From Melampsora larici-populina 98AG31 (lineage: Eukaryota > Basidiomycota > Pucciniomycetes > Pucciniales > Melampsoraceae), in assembly GCF_000204055.1 (NCBI RefSeq), contig NW_006768769.1, positions 1,105,794 to 1,169,793 of the forward strand: a stretch of 64,000 nucleotides of DNA, read 5' to 3'. A model generated the notes under the pieces. That model ran no database searches and was not told the origin of the DNA. It saw only the letters and a list, made by a program, of their open reading frames with translations. Shown here in pieces: positions 1-12,450 of this stretch. Made by a program: the position numbers and the translations under genes. Position 1 is the first letter of the stretch. Every line of letters begins with the position of its first letter.

Positions 1-156
1 TCATCGAATCATTCATCATTCGATTTAATCACACATTCAGTTCATTTAACAGTTTTAAATCTTGTCAACTTCAAATCGATTCATCTTATTGAGATTTGCC
101 ACTTTGACTCTTAACGATTCAAATCAAACAAAGGATTTAATATCACTCTTGAAATC
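1..156 (+). promoter_or_regulatory. Upstream/5' UTR region of the Crz1-like gene
   Basis: AT-rich sequence before the first ATG of the zinc-finger gene. No discrete operator or TATA box is convincing. It is probably mostly 5' UTR, with the promoter lying partly outside the window. Confidence 0.4.
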
Positions 157-2764
157 ATGACATTCAATCAATCACATCATCCACAGCAGCAGCAGCAGCA
201 GCAACAACAACAACAACAACACCATCAACAACAACAACATCAACAACTACAACAACAATATCAATCCGGTTTGCAACAACAGCAACAATATCAACCAGAT
301 CAACAACATCAACGTCAGCATTCTTCAGATCATCAATCGCACCACTTTCGTCATCAACGTAATCAATCAATCACTTCTCAAACTTCATCTCAGTCGATTC
401 ATCATCATCAGCTACCTATTGTATCTTCTCCTGCCCTTTCTTTTGCAAGTGTACCTAATCACAATCATCATCATGATTCAGCTTATGTGGATGAACCACT
501 TCAGATGGAGGGTGAATTTGCTTCATTGGATTTACATTCATCTTCAAATCAAACCTTGAATCACTTTTTACAACAGCAACAACAGAACAATCAACCAACC
601 AGTTCAAATCAATACCCACAACGTTATGATACCCTCACTTGGGCTAGAGAACATGCTTTACCTGAACTTCGTCAAGATACCATGTTGGCTACCGGTGGTT
701 TACATCCCAAGACTTCAGTCTCTAGTATCACTGCTTATTTGGACAATCAAACTTCAGCTCATCCTCAACATGCTGATGTTTCACAATCTAATGCATCTAC
801 CGATCGATCGATTTGCTCATCCTCATCACCTTCATTAGCATCTCGTACCTCTTTCTCAATCCCAGATCTCAACAATCGACCGATCAGTCCTTCACAAATC
901 AATAATTTACCTTCACCTTTCCTGAATTCTTCAGGTTGTCCATCTCCAGCTATCTCAGCTTTCGGATCTAATGATTTATTAATGGATACATCTCCGGCAT
1001 CTTCTTCCAACATTCCATCTATCAATATCAATGAATCCTTGATAGCATCCATTAATCCAACTCCTTCACCACACCTTCGACTTGATATGAATCATCCTGC
1101 AATGTCTAATGGTCCAACTATCTCTTTGACTTCAGCTACACCCTTGACAGCTAAACCTAATCAAACAGTTGATGTACCGAATTTTCAAAGATTTTTAGAT
1201 CAACTCTCTCAACCTCAATCTAATCATCAAAACAATTTAAATCAATCATCTCAAAATCAATCAACAACAAACTTTCAACCAACATTTGGACAGATTCCTA
1301 ATTTAGATTTCTTACAACTTGATCAATCTTCAAATTTTCTTACCACTAAAACTAATAAAGGCAGACAAAGATCTAAATCCGAATCTCAAACCAATTCAAT
1401 CCAAACCACCAATCCGAATCCGAATCCCAATCTATTCTCATTATTAAATTTGAGTTTCAATCCGTTTCAACAACACACCAACAATACGGATCAAACCAAT
1501 GATACCTCTCAAACTGAAAATGAAAACCAAGGAACGAATCATGATTTCTTATCAAACTCTTCACAACCTTTTCCTTCTTCTCAATTCAACTTATTATCAC
1601 AAGCTCCTAATCTTACAGCACCACCACCACCTAGATTAGACGAATTGAATTTAGGAATAGATACTAGAAATAGTTATGAAACTGGATACTTGAACACGAA
1701 TGGGAATCCTAATCCATCTGCAAGCAATTCACGTTTAATGCAACAACAACATCATAGAAGAGGTAGATCCGAATCGCAAATCATCCATCACTTCAATCCT
1801 CATCCTCCGAATCCAAATCAACCCGAACCATCAGTTTCACCCAAACTAGAAGAATGGGAAGATATCATCACCAGATCAAGATCTTATTCACATTCGTCTA
1901 TTGGATCCTCTTCGGCGATTTCGAAATCGTTTACGATCAGTTCTAGAACTACACCAGCTACTAAAGCTGCGGCAAACAAAAGAAGAAAAGAAGGAAACGA
2001 AGCTAGATATCTTTGTGAGATGTGTGGTGAAAGTTTTACTAGAAGGTATAATCTTAGAGGTCGGTTGATTTCATCTCATTTCATTGTGTGTGTGTGTTTG
2101 GTGTTTGATCTTGTTGGGGCTTGGGTTCTTTTCTTTTACAGGTCATCAGAGAGCTCATAAAGGAGAGAAACCATTTGCATGTGAATTTCCAGGTTGTAAG
2201 TGAATGAAAGTGAAGATTTTTTTTCTGAACACTACAATTCTAAGCTTTTTTTGGGTTTTTTTTGGGTCTAGGTACATCAAGTTTTGCAAGAGCACATGAT
2301 CAAAAAAGACATTATAAATTACATTTAGGTATCAAAGATTATAATTGTAAGGTTTGTGGTAAAGCGTTTATCAGATTAGATGTAAGTGTTTTCTTTATCG
2401 ATTTTTGTTTTGATGGGTTAAGATTAATGATGATTTTCGTGTTTTGAAATATGTTGTATAGGCATTACAAAGACATCATAAATCAGATGCTGGACAAGGA
2501 TGTTTTTATGAATTGAAATCGAAAGGAGAATTAAGTTATGAACATGATTCGAATTTATCATTACCACCACTTGATCCACAACAACCACAACATCAACAGA
2601 ATATTCAACTGGATCCCCAACAACAACAACAACAGCAGCATTTAAGATTGGATTCACAACCACCACCACAACAACAGAATCTTCAACTCGATCCTCAACA
2701 AACGGCTTTGGGAATCATGAACCCTGCTTATGAGTTTTGTGTGGGGATTTCAGGTGAATTATGA
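157..2764 (+). CDS. Crz1-like C2H2 zinc-finger transcription factor (4 exons)
   Basis: Proposed exons are 157-2059, 2142-2195, 2272-2381 and 2462-2764; the phases join to give 789 residues. The N-terminal two thirds is low-complexity (long Gln/His run at residues 8-60, then Ser/Asn/Pro-rich), typical of an activation or regulatory region. Three C2H2 fingers sit at about residues 617-705 and are split by introns: CEMCGESF..RYNLRGHQRAH, CEFPGC..SFARAHDQKRH, and CKVCGKAFIRLDALQRHH followed by SDAGQGC. The last finger, ending in a Ser-Asp-Ala-Gly-x2-Cys stretch, is the feature that recalls Crz1, the calcineurin-responsive factor that enters the nucleus after Ca2+ signalling. Calcineurin docking motifs were not identified, so dependence on calcineurin is inference. 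A second Gln-rich tract follows the fingers. A generic C2H2 regulator is the alternative. Confidence 0.7.
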
Positions 2765-3882
2765 GTGATGATGAAAAAGTATATATATATATGTTTGATG
2801 TTTTTTTTTTCTGTTTTTTCTTTTGCAAAATTATTTTGAATTTGGATTGGATTGAAATTTAAATTTAAATTTGTTGGATTTGAGGATTAAAATAAATTTA
2901 AAGATTAGACAAAAAGTATGGGATGGATTGATGGATTGATTTATGTATTTGTTTTTTTGGAAAGGTAAAAAGAAAAAAGGAAGGAATTTGGATTGGATTG
3001 GATTGGATTGAATTGGATTGAATTGTTTTTTTCTTTCTTTCAGAATGTTTTGTAGATTGTCTTATTTAGATAAAGTCTGTGAGAGAGAGAGTGAGAGTGA
3101 GTGTTTTTCTTGGTTAAGTTGGATTTGATTTGTTTTGATTATCTTGGTTATTTAAAGTAAAAGAAAAGATTTTTTTCAAAATATAGAAGAAATGTAGAAG
3201 AGAAAAAAAAAATAAGAAAAAAAAACACTATTAATATCTTTTTGTTTTCCTTTTCAGATCAATTGTTTTTTTTTGTTTTTTTTTTGTTTGGTCTTGAAAA
3301 AAAAAATTCAAAATATAAATTTATCAGATTTCTTTTTGGACAATTTATCTTTTTTTAATTTTTTTCTTTTCAAGTATGCATAATAATAATTTTGATTTCT
3401 TTTTGATTTGATTTGGTTTGAGTTCTATTTGATTTGATTTCTTTTTGATTTGAGCTCTTTATTTGAGTTCTTTCCTCTGTTTTGGTCTTGGTTTTGGTTA
3501 TTGTCTTAATCCAATCATTTTCTTTCCCTTAATCTAAACTACAATCAATTCATCCCAGACCCAATCTTTTTTGATAACTTTTTGTTTGGTTTGATCCTCT
3601 TTACTATTCTTTTCTTTTGCTTACATTCTATCATATATATCTATACTTTTATCTCTTTCTGTTTAGCTTTTTTTTATAAAATATATAAGATTCCAATTTT
3701 TGGTACATATGATTGATACCATTTGTGTTTGGGTTTTTGCATACCTTTAAATAGGTGAATTAAAGCCTTGAACCTGAGGGAAGTTGAGGCCCTATAATTT
3801 TGAAAAAAACTTGTATGATTTACAAAACAGTAAATAAATGGATTTGACTTCATATCAGATGCAAGAATTGCAGAACAATAGT
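2765..3882. other. Non-coding T-rich and low-complexity spacer
   Basis: 3' region of the Crz1-like gene. It is rich in T runs and short GGATT and GTTT repeats (for example about 2990-3030) and short GA-rich runs (about 3080-3100). No open coding region is convincing. Confidence 0.6.
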
Positions 3883-4041
3883 GGCTCTCAAACCTGACCC
3901 GGTTTTCAAAAACCCAGTTAACCCAGTTGAACTTTTTGGCAGTAACTTTGTGTATCAAGTTGACATTTGTTGACAGCTCCCAGCCAAAAATTCCACTGGG
4001 TCAACTGGGTTTTTTGAAACTGGGCCTACTTTGAGAACCCC
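3883..4041. mobile_element. Small foldback (MITE-like) element
   Basis: The left arm (GGCTCTCAAACC... with an AAAACCCAGTTAACCCAGT block) and the right arm (...ACTGGGTCAACTGGGTTTTTTGAAAC...TTTGAGAACCCC) are imperfect inverted repeats of about 60 bases around a short centre. No clean target duplication was seen. It has no coding capacity and is probably a non-autonomous DNA transposon. Confidence 0.55.
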
Positions 4042-4478
4042 TAATTATGGAAGGCTGAAGTTTGCAAAAAGAATCTCTCCAAGCAAGCTGTCCAACTTGC
4101 CAAATGTTCATTCAGGGCAATCAGAGATATGAGATGTAATACCATTTTTTCAGTCTTTCTGTAGTGGTTTTCCTCAAACCAAGCAAAAGATTCCAAAGAA
4201 GAATTATGTGTAGGTTAACTCTGAACAGGCTCATAGGAGATTTCTTTGGTTCAAAAACTTTTTGTTTGGTTGGTACATAAGAAGGTATATGGTAGGTTGA
4301 AAAACTCCACAGCCAGAAGTTCCTTGCTCATATGGCAAATTGGGTGGATAAATTATAAGTGCCTGTCTTACAGGCTTGCTTGCCAAGCCAAGTGGGATGT
4401 GGTTCGGTTAGATATCAGAGAATAGAAGGATGTGTATGGGGGTAAGGGCTGTAGATGAAAATACACCAAATGTATGTA
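4042..4478. other. Spacer without recognised gene
   Basis: 437 bases between two small repeat elements. No gene or structure was recognised apart from TA at its right edge, which forms the target duplication of the next element. Confidence 0.5.
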
Positions 4479-5258
4479 CAGTTGACTCTGAAATAACCCA
4501 TACCCTTTTATGGAACCCAAAAAGTATGGGTTATCTTGGAGTATGGGCTATCAGGATTCTCTGCAATAACCCATAACCACTAATATATGGGTTATTGCAG
4601 AGAGTTGTTTGCAGAAGGCAAGAGAGTATGTGATTTCATTGCATAGGTTTCAAGAAGAGCGAGCAAGGAAAGACAATAGGTCGTGCTGGACTAGCATTTT
4701 GGAACGAGCTGCACTGAATGTACGCAGAGCTTGCCAAAGAGCCCTCCCACAAGATTTTGCTTCCTCAGAATTTTTGTGCCTGAGGTAATTTGTCATTACA
4801 TTGGCTGACTGGAAGTCAGAGTATGCTGGGCAAGGAGGTACCTTGATCTCAGCGTGTTCTGGAGCAGACAGAGGTGTGATGTTGTTCAATTGCTTCAAAG
4901 ATTTCCTCTGGACTCCAGGTCTCAAGGCCACTCATGGGCTCATTGGTAGGATTTAGGAGTTCTGTAATGGGCATCATATTTCTTTATGAACAATTCAATG
5001 AAATGAGTTCTTGAATATCCTGCTCAAGATCTTGCTGAGCAGATGGATTGAGACTCTACGGTGCAATATTTGATTTTTTTGTGGGAGACTATGGGTTTTT
5101 GGCTTTGATTTTCAAAAGAAAGCTATGGGTTATGGGGTATGATAGAGTTATGGGTTTTTGGCCCGTTTTCCCCGCCCATAAAAAATATGGAGGCAAAAAA
5201 CTATGGGTTAGGGTAGAGTATGGCATATTAGGGATATGGGTTATTTCAGAGTCAACTG
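4479..5258. mobile_element. Pogo/Fot1-like TIR element, degenerate, 780 bp, TA target
   Basis: The termini are inverted copies of CAGTTGACTCTGAAATAACC, and each end abuts TA (4477-4478 and 5259-5260), the duplication expected of the Tc1/mariner/pogo superfamily. CCCATA and TATGGGTTATT blocks recur internally in both orientations (around 4500-4600 and 5090-5240). A 93-residue open frame on the minus strand (4650-4931) may be the C-terminal remnant of a pogo-type transposase, but I see no catalytic triad. This is therefore an internally deleted, non-autonomous copy. Confidence 0.75.
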
Positions 5259-6006
5259 TACACGTCCCCACGCCTAGGATTCGTAATCATCGGGTTTGCA
5301 ACAGGCCCCGGCCCCGCCGCTGCAGAGCTTGAATGATTACGTAAACCACTTGGAGGGGACTGTACATATATCACTGAAGTAACCAAGGTTGAAAAGGTGG
5401 ATTCTGATCTTTCCTTCATCTTGTTGTTCAAACCTTTTTGAATTTGAGGAACCTTGGCTGACTTGCAGCAACATCAATTTATTGAAGCCTCTAGCAATAT
5501 CATATTAGAAATGAGAATTGAGGAATACCAAGAGGAAGTGTTTGGGTGAGAATCCAAAGCCATAAGTCCAAGGGGACAATCTTGCTTGTATGATAAAAAG
5601 AACAACTTACTGGGTGGTTAGAGGTAACAACACAATTCTGATGTGTACAAAAGCCCTGAAAATAATGAACTAAAGGACATGAGAAGACAAAGGAAGAAAA
5701 CAAAAAACCAATCACAAACATTTTAAATAACCTGATAGAAAAATTAATATCTACAAAAAATCTCCTCAAATGAAATAACCAACCAAAATAAACAAAAAAA
5801 AAGATAGAAAGTAAAAGAAATTGTAACAGTTTTGAAAGATCACACCATGTACAAAAATGGAATGGATGAGATCATGGGAATATCTGAGCCAAGCAGTGAG
5901 TAGTGAGAATTGAAAAAGGTGATCTTAAATGGGTGTGTGTGGTAAAAGATAGATTGAGAAAAGTCAAAAGTGATTTATGGAGGAGGGGCACATAGAGGTA
6001 GACGAA

Positions 6007-6438
6007 GACCCAGGAATGTGCCTGTAGATGTATGTGACTTGAGCTGATTTTTAGTTTTTGGGCTCTACACAACACATTAGCACTTGCTTCAAGGTTCAAA
6101 GCACCTTAAAAGATGTGCATGAGTGAAGGCTATCAAATAAACCTGACACAAGCCCCTACACTTGCCTCACTGCGGCGTAAAATGGAAATGCACAAAAAAA
6201 TTCAACCTCCAAGGTCAAATACACACCTTTGCCCTTTTGACCGTTACACTGCCATATTTCCCACACTAATAGAGCTACAATGTTGAAACTTTGTGTAGCT
6301 GAAAGCCCTTATTGAGGTGAACAGTTTGTGCAACTGGAAGTCTGAAAAAGGTGAAGTGTAGTCAGAAAATGGCCCAAAGACCTCCTAATAGAAGTGGCTT
6401 TTTTACATCACATACATCTACAGGCACATTCCTGGGTC
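6007..6438. repeat. 432-bp unit bounded by 31-base inverted repeats
   Basis: GACCCAGGAATGTGCCTGTA...GTATGTGA on the left is repeated in exact inverse orientation on the right, ending in CCTGGGTC. No target duplication is evident. It is a MITE candidate, or two inverted copies of one repeat fragment. Confidence 0.5.
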
Positions 6439-7534
6439 CTGATAGAGGCTTGAGATACAGCCAAAAGGCTGAATCTTGATATGGACAAATATCAGGATCT
6501 TATGGATCAGATACTGATGTCAGATATTTGAACTGAACACCCATCAGATTTTGAATATCTGGTTGAGTTTGGACTGAGATACAACGTGGCCACATGTACA
6601 AGCAGACACTGGAAGTATACATCACCCCTGGGGCCAGACTGGCTCACATCACATATGCTGTAGTGATCTTTTGGCCCTGAGGGTGTTGTAGATTTTCAGC
6701 ACCCACTTGTACAGCCAAAGTGCATTGTGCTGCAAAACCTGGGTTTCTCTTTGACTGAGGTTTGTTTCTCTGCTACTTTAGACAGTACAGAGAATACACA
6801 CCCTGTAAAAACCATTTTTGGTTGGTTTTGACTACTGTACTGGCAATGACTTTTTTACAAAAAAGTGGTCAATCATTCTCAAATTGGCTGTAGCTTTTTG
6901 GGTGTGAATTTTGGCCACAGTATCTTTTTGTGTTGTCCAAACGGGCCCTAATTTTGAGATTATCCCAAAACCCATACACTTTAAGTTTTGATCAGAGTTG
7001 GTGTTGCCCACCAACAGCTCTAATCATCAATGGATGAAGCTATAAAACCACAGGCCATTGGAAATTTGAAATAGGTTTTCAGCTCAACTATCTTCTTTTT
7101 CAAGCGGTTGAACTTGCAAAAAGCAGATCCGGAATGGCTGTATGTAGAAAGGAGACATCATTTTTCTAAAGTGCATAATGGCTGTATTGCATGAAACACT
7201 AACTAAACAAATCAAATTGAAAAGAAACTAGTCTACCTTGGAGGAGCAGCCATCTAGTCAGAGCATAGGATTTTGCTGTCTTTAGATGTTGAGATGTTCA
7301 CTTTTTTTGGATTTTATATATGAATATATACTTTTCTTTTTCTTTTTTTTGAACTTGTTGGAATCCACATTGCTGAGCAGGCATTTGATCCCCCTTCCCA
7401 GCCCCCTATCCCAGCATCAACCGCAGTCATGGGGGAGAAGGGAAGGTGCTGTTAGGTGTGGGGAACAGTGATGAAAACTGTACCAAGTTTCTAGATGTTG
7501 CCAAAACAATTTCTAGAGTGAGCTAAAAAGCAAT

Positions 7535-7775
7535 AAAGCTGCCAGAACGGTTATCATCTGTTGAACTCTGTAACGAGATTAAGCAGTACACTGTTTCTGA
7601 TTTTTTTCAATCAATCCCAGTTACATAAGACTTTATCAGCAATTTGAGTGTGATGTATAAAAGAAACTGCCTTGATGGTTATTATCCATTGAACTCTGTA
7701 ACAAGATTTAGCAGCATCTGTTTCTGATATTTTTCAATCTATCCCAGTTAGATGAGAATTTATCAGTGAGTGGTT
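7535..7775. repeat. Imperfect direct duplication, two ~110-base copies
   Basis: Both copies carry TTGAACTCTGTAAC followed by AGCAG, CTGTTTCTGAT, TTTTTCAATC and ATCCCAGTTA in the same order with scattered substitutions. This is an old local tandem duplication in non-coding DNA. Confidence 0.6.
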
Positions 7776-8176
7776 TTGTTTTGTTTTGATTTTTTTAAAA
7801 AAAAATGAATTCATCTTTTTATCTTGAGACAGCTAGTCCTTTGCTCTGCGACCATCCTCCTTGGTTTAGTTCCTGTGTGTAAGAGCGGAGATGCAAAAAT
7901 CTTTTAGTATTACATGTGAATTGTGCCAGAAAAGGAAAGGAGACATCATTGAGTTTTGCTGAAGAATGGGATGAAAGATACCCGAGTTCTCGAGTTCTCA
8001 GCTCGGGTCTCTCTCTGACGGGTCATCAATGTATGCGCCTTTGAAGAGAAAGATCGATCAGATTGTCAAGTTCAACTTTAACCAACACAAAACTCCAACA
8101 TCAAGATAAAAAGAATGAGAAAAGGAAACATTCAACTTAAAAACTCAACTTAGAAAAAACCACACTTCTACTCAAA

Positions 8177-10145
8177 ATGAATCTCGAATTACAAAGTGAG
8201 TCTTTCCTCATTTACTTACTTTTATCAATTATCGATCATAAAATTAACCAATCTTTTTATCTCTTCGATCAAGATCCATTCGCCCAAGATTTTCCAGATA
8301 AAGTAGACACAACCTTAGACTCATTAGCAGTAATCACAAAGTTTAATCCACACGGATTATTTGCTGGTCAATATTTAGCAATAGGTAGATTGGATGGATG
8401 TATAACAATTTTAGATTTCGAAAGTAAACGAACAATCAAATTTTTCTTAGGTCATGTTAAACCGATCACTTCATTATCTTGGAGTAAAAAGTCGAAATAT
8501 TTGTTGAGTGCTAGTAGGGATTGGAATGTGATTGTTTGGAATTTGTTGACGGGTGAAAGGAGGGACACTATTCGATTTGATGCTCCGGTTACAAGTGCTC
8601 AATTTCATCCTAAGAATAGGTAATTTTCGTCTTTTTCATGTTTTCAATATGAGTTAGAATCACTTACGAGGTTCTGTTTACTTTTTATCTCTACGCGTTT
8701 GTTTATTTTAGTAAAGTGATAGTGGTAACTTTACAAAGTCAAGAAGAAGCCATCTTTGTAGACCTTAGAAGTCAAGGGGGACGTTGGGAGCTAGACTTTC
8801 ATTCCGGTGATAATCTCGCTGATCCATCCCAACCCGTTAACGTAACCCAAGTACAAGATGATGCACCGCGTAGGGGTAGGCATGGAGCACGACGAAAACG
8901 GTAAGCAACCTACAAATCCTTTTTTCGTTTATCAATCCTTTGAGCTCATTGGTATATTCTCAGTCAAGCTGCGACAGTTGTACGTTTTCACCCTAGTGGC
9001 GATTTGGTCTACGTAGGAACTTCACAGGGAGCACTTCATGTATTCGATGCAAGAACCAAACTGGTAAACGATAAGATCCTTCAAACAATCCCAACCCATT
9101 TCAAATTTACACATACTAATCATAATTCAATTAACTTTCGGATTTTTATTATTATTAGTTACTCAAAACCGAACAAGTTTCGAACAAAAACACAATCAAA
9201 TCCATGGAATTCGATACCCACGGTACTTCACTTGTTTTAAATTCAGCAGATCGTGCCATAAGAGTTTATAGTCTCCAATCAACTCCAGATTCAAAAGTTC
9301 CAAATTTGATTTTAGATCATAAATTTCAAGATGCAGTGGCCCGTACTCCTTGGCAAGGTTGTAAATTTGGTTCTGAATATGTGATTGGTGGTGCTGGTCA
9401 TAGAGATTCTCATCAAATTTTTATTTGGGATCGAAGTTCTGGTAGTTTAACCAAGATTTTAGAAGGACCTAAAGATCCACTCGAAGATTTTGATGTATGT
9501 GGCTTTGATCATTTTCTTGACGCTAATGAATTTCAGATTAGGTCTAAGGTTGACTAAACTGTGATATTTGTCATTCTCTCACTTGATTTGTTTTTTAAAT
9601 ATAGTGGCACCCTAATCGACCTATCGTTGCATCTGTGTCTAATTTAGGATTAATTCATGTTTGGGTCACAAGTGTTACAGAGAATTGGAGTTCATATGCA
9701 CCAGGGTTTGATGAATTAGATGAAAATGTAGAATATCATGAAAAAGAAGATGAATTTGATCATGTAAGTCTCTTTTATAACCTTTTGTTCTAGAAACAAG
9801 ATGGTTATTCATGTATGATTATTTTTATAATTATAGGAAGATGAATTAGATGTAGAAAGACGTAGAAAAGATGAACAAGATAGGTTTATAGATATCTTTA
9901 ATTTAGACAAACCACTTTTACCTCATACAATTCCAATTAAGTCAAACCAATCTAAACCAGGTGAAAACTCAATTGATGATGATGATGATTTTTTCAATAT
10001 TGAAGCTGATGATGATACAAATGAAGATTTTTTTATTCCAATTGATTATGATCTTGAAAATGGTGAACAAGAAGAAATCATAGATAAAGAAGAAGATGTT
10101 AAAGGATTTGATCAAAGGAATGAATCGGTTTCTATGCCTGGTTAA
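8177..10145 (+). CDS. swd1: COMPASS subunit Swd1 / RBBP5 homologue (WD40), 7 exons
   Basis: Exons 8177-8195, 8274-8619, 8712-8900, 8964-9063, 9159-9494, 9605-9763 and 9837-10145 join in phase to 485 residues. The start MNLELQNPF matches the characteristic MNLEL opening of RBBP5/Swd1. WD40 blades follow (IGRLDGCITILDF, GHVKPITSLSWS, LSASRDWNVIVWN, VGTSQGALHVFD). The hallmark segment GPKDPLEDFDWHPNRPIVAS and the APGFDELDENVEY...EDEFD stretch are also present. Swd1 is a core subunit of the COMPASS/Set1 histone H3K4 methyltransferase in the nucleus, contacting Set1 and Bre2/Ash2. The C-terminal tail is strongly acidic (Asp/Glu runs). The first exon is only 19 bases, and the ATG is fixed by the family N-terminus. 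No truncation was seen. Confidence 0.93.
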
Positions 10146-11639
10146 AGACTTTTGAAGTGATTCTTTTGGGATTCTAATTGATGATAATGGATTGACTGAC
10201 TTGCCTGGCTATCAACTATTAGCTTCTTTGGATACATTTATAACATACCTTAACTAAGTGTCTCACTCTGGGTCATCAATCACACCCCTAGGAAGGTCAT
10301 AAATCATCTCAAGTCATCACTGTGAATGTAGAAGACCAACATGTAAAATAAACTGCTAGAATAGAACTCTATCCTAATCTGTATCATCAATACCCATGGT
10401 CCAACAAACTAAACATTATAAAAACATACCTCAAAGCCTCATCATGAGAATGTACAAAACAAACTTAATTTCAAATACACACTACACTATTCCACGGATC
10501 ACAGCTTATAACATCACTTTTGATACACTTTTGAAAAACTGTCAATTCTTCAAGTTGAATTTCAACACAAAGATTTCAAAAGATCTAAACAAATGGAATT
10601 CAAAAAGCTACACACTTTGAATTAATTTCCTCTGGGACTTGTGACTGTAAGGAAAGGATAGAACTAGGGATTCAATATCAGAGTGAATTGGAGGTGAACT
10701 CTTTACCACAGTTGGATCTTTGTTGTTTTGTCAGATTTAAGTCTGGGGCAGGATATGTATGAACTGGTAGTAACACTATATTTGTGGGTATTTGTGGGTT
10801 GGTCTAACCAAAGAAATTGATAGTTCTAGTAATGGTCTGTTTGCCACTTCTATCCAGCTTGCCCTAGTAGTTGAAACAATCTTGTAAATCAGAGATGGGT
10901 AGTGTAAGCAGTAGAGTAGCCTTGTTGTTAAGATCTGTTGAGGTGTATCACTTCTTTTGAGAATTTAGTCATGTTTGTTGAACTTCCTTCTTCTTTTTTT
11001 CATTAGAGCATCTCCAATTATTTGGTCATGAACTCACCAGGTTAGTTACAGAAGTTGCAACAAGAATGAAATCAGGAATTTTTCAAAATCAACTGGTGGT
11101 CTGTGTGCCTGGCAGTAAAGTTGATATTGATTGTGACATCTGTCAAACTTACATGCTAGATTTAATATAAAGACATGCCTATTCTTAAGGTATGGTTGGA
11201 CCAACACTGTCACAATTACACTACCAGTATTGGTATTGTAGTTGTATTGTAGTTTTTTGATGGGTATTGTAGCCTCAGTATTAGTATCTGAGCCACAATA
11301 TGTTACTGGTCAAGCCTCCCAGTAGTATTGGGCATGGCAATACTGTACGTGGTATCATATTGGGTCCCACAGATAAACAATCAGATTGAATAGTACAAGT
11401 GCTCACATCTTGTTGTAGCACTGGCAGGCCTTTACAGTAGAAACCCTTTCCAACAACCAAACCATTTTCAGCAAGGATTTCAATATGATCACATGAGAAG
11501 GATGTTGAAAAACCAAGGGATCAAAGTTGAGAGATGGATAAGAGACTGTGTTGCAAGCCAGGCACCTCAATCACATCAAAGCCAGATATTGACATAGGCC
11601 AAGGGAGAGGTACACTTTGTTGTTGATAAAATTTCAGGA
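10146..11639. other. Intergenic region, no gene recognised
   Basis: Downstream of Swd1. AT-rich, with short unrelated open frames only. The right part probably includes decayed downstream sequence of the copia relic that becomes recognisable from 11640 onwards. Confidence 0.5.
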
Positions 11640-12376
11640 TCAGACTGTTGGCCACACAAATAGACAGTACATGTGGGTTGTTGGACAAAAAGACTTGAGT
11701 AGTTCTTCAGAAGTAAAGCATGGAAGGCATGGCTGAGTACATCCAGAATCCAATATCCAAAGTTGTTTGCTGATATCCGCACTTGAAGCAAAATTCTTGG
11801 TGATTACCAAGAAATCAGAACCTACAGGTTGATGAAAAATCATTTCCAGAGCAGAGTTCCAAGCAGACAAGGGAATGGAATGTGTAGGTTGAGATGAAGA
11901 CTCTTGTTGGACCAAATTTGCTTCAGGACAAGGGATTGGTGCAGAAAGATTTGGATTACTCTGTAACATTTGATTAAAGAACTTCTTAGCTAGTTTGTTA
12001 CACACTTGTCCACTGTGTCCTCATATGTGACAAGTAGAACACGTCAAATTTCTAGTAGCTGAATTGTTTGGGTGAGAATTTGTTTGACGCTTGTTACCTC
12101 TTCTAGAAGATTGATTGGATGAAGAGATTGAACAAGGAACAGGTACCAATGGGGAGTAATGGCTAGAACATGAGACAAAGTGTTTGCTTGATCACAACAA
12201 CATATAGCTTCATGATGCAGAGCCAATACAAGAGAAGCAGAAGTAACTGGTTTCTTGCTCGTCAAACTGCTGATAGAAGAATTCCAATCAGAAGGTAAAG
12301 AAGCACCTATCACAGCACATACTATGTCATCCATGCTTAGTTTGAGTTTAGCAATAAGTTGACCTAATTGTGTCAA
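11640..12376 (-). pseudogene. Copia gag C-terminus, zinc knuckle and protease start (broken)
   Basis: Two open blocks are separated by an in-frame stop in the CCHC knuckle. The first (12044-12376) contains a gag-like segment, LPSDWNSSISSL. The second (11640-12005) runs from CNKLAKKFFNQML to the aspartic-protease-like WILDSGC motif. Order and spacing match the gag-protease junction of copia elements. After the protease motif the frame is lost. Confidence 0.65.
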
Positions 12377-12450
12377 AGCTTTCTAGATGTCAGAAAGATG
12401 TGTATTGATATTGTCTTCAACCATTTAGCATGAGATCAAATGTTGTAGCA

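Larger units (their letters stand above)
5261..8176. other. Intergenic repeat-rich region upstream of Swd1
   Basis: About 2.9 kb with no supportable gene. It contains an exact 31-base inverted repeat (6007-6037 and 6408-6438) and a roughly 110-base direct duplication (7535-7645 against 7667-7775). The segment after about 8000 is presumably the Swd1 promoter and 5' UTR. Short open frames here lack family similarity or codon coherence. Confidence 0.6.

Noticed and set aside
164..370. Minus-strand frame opposite the poly-Gln tract (Val/Asp-rich)
   Set aside because: Mirror image of CAA/CAT repeats in the zinc-finger gene; no independent support.
3674..3958. 94-residue minus-strand frame
   Set aside because: Overlaps the foldback element and has no similarity to any family I recognise.
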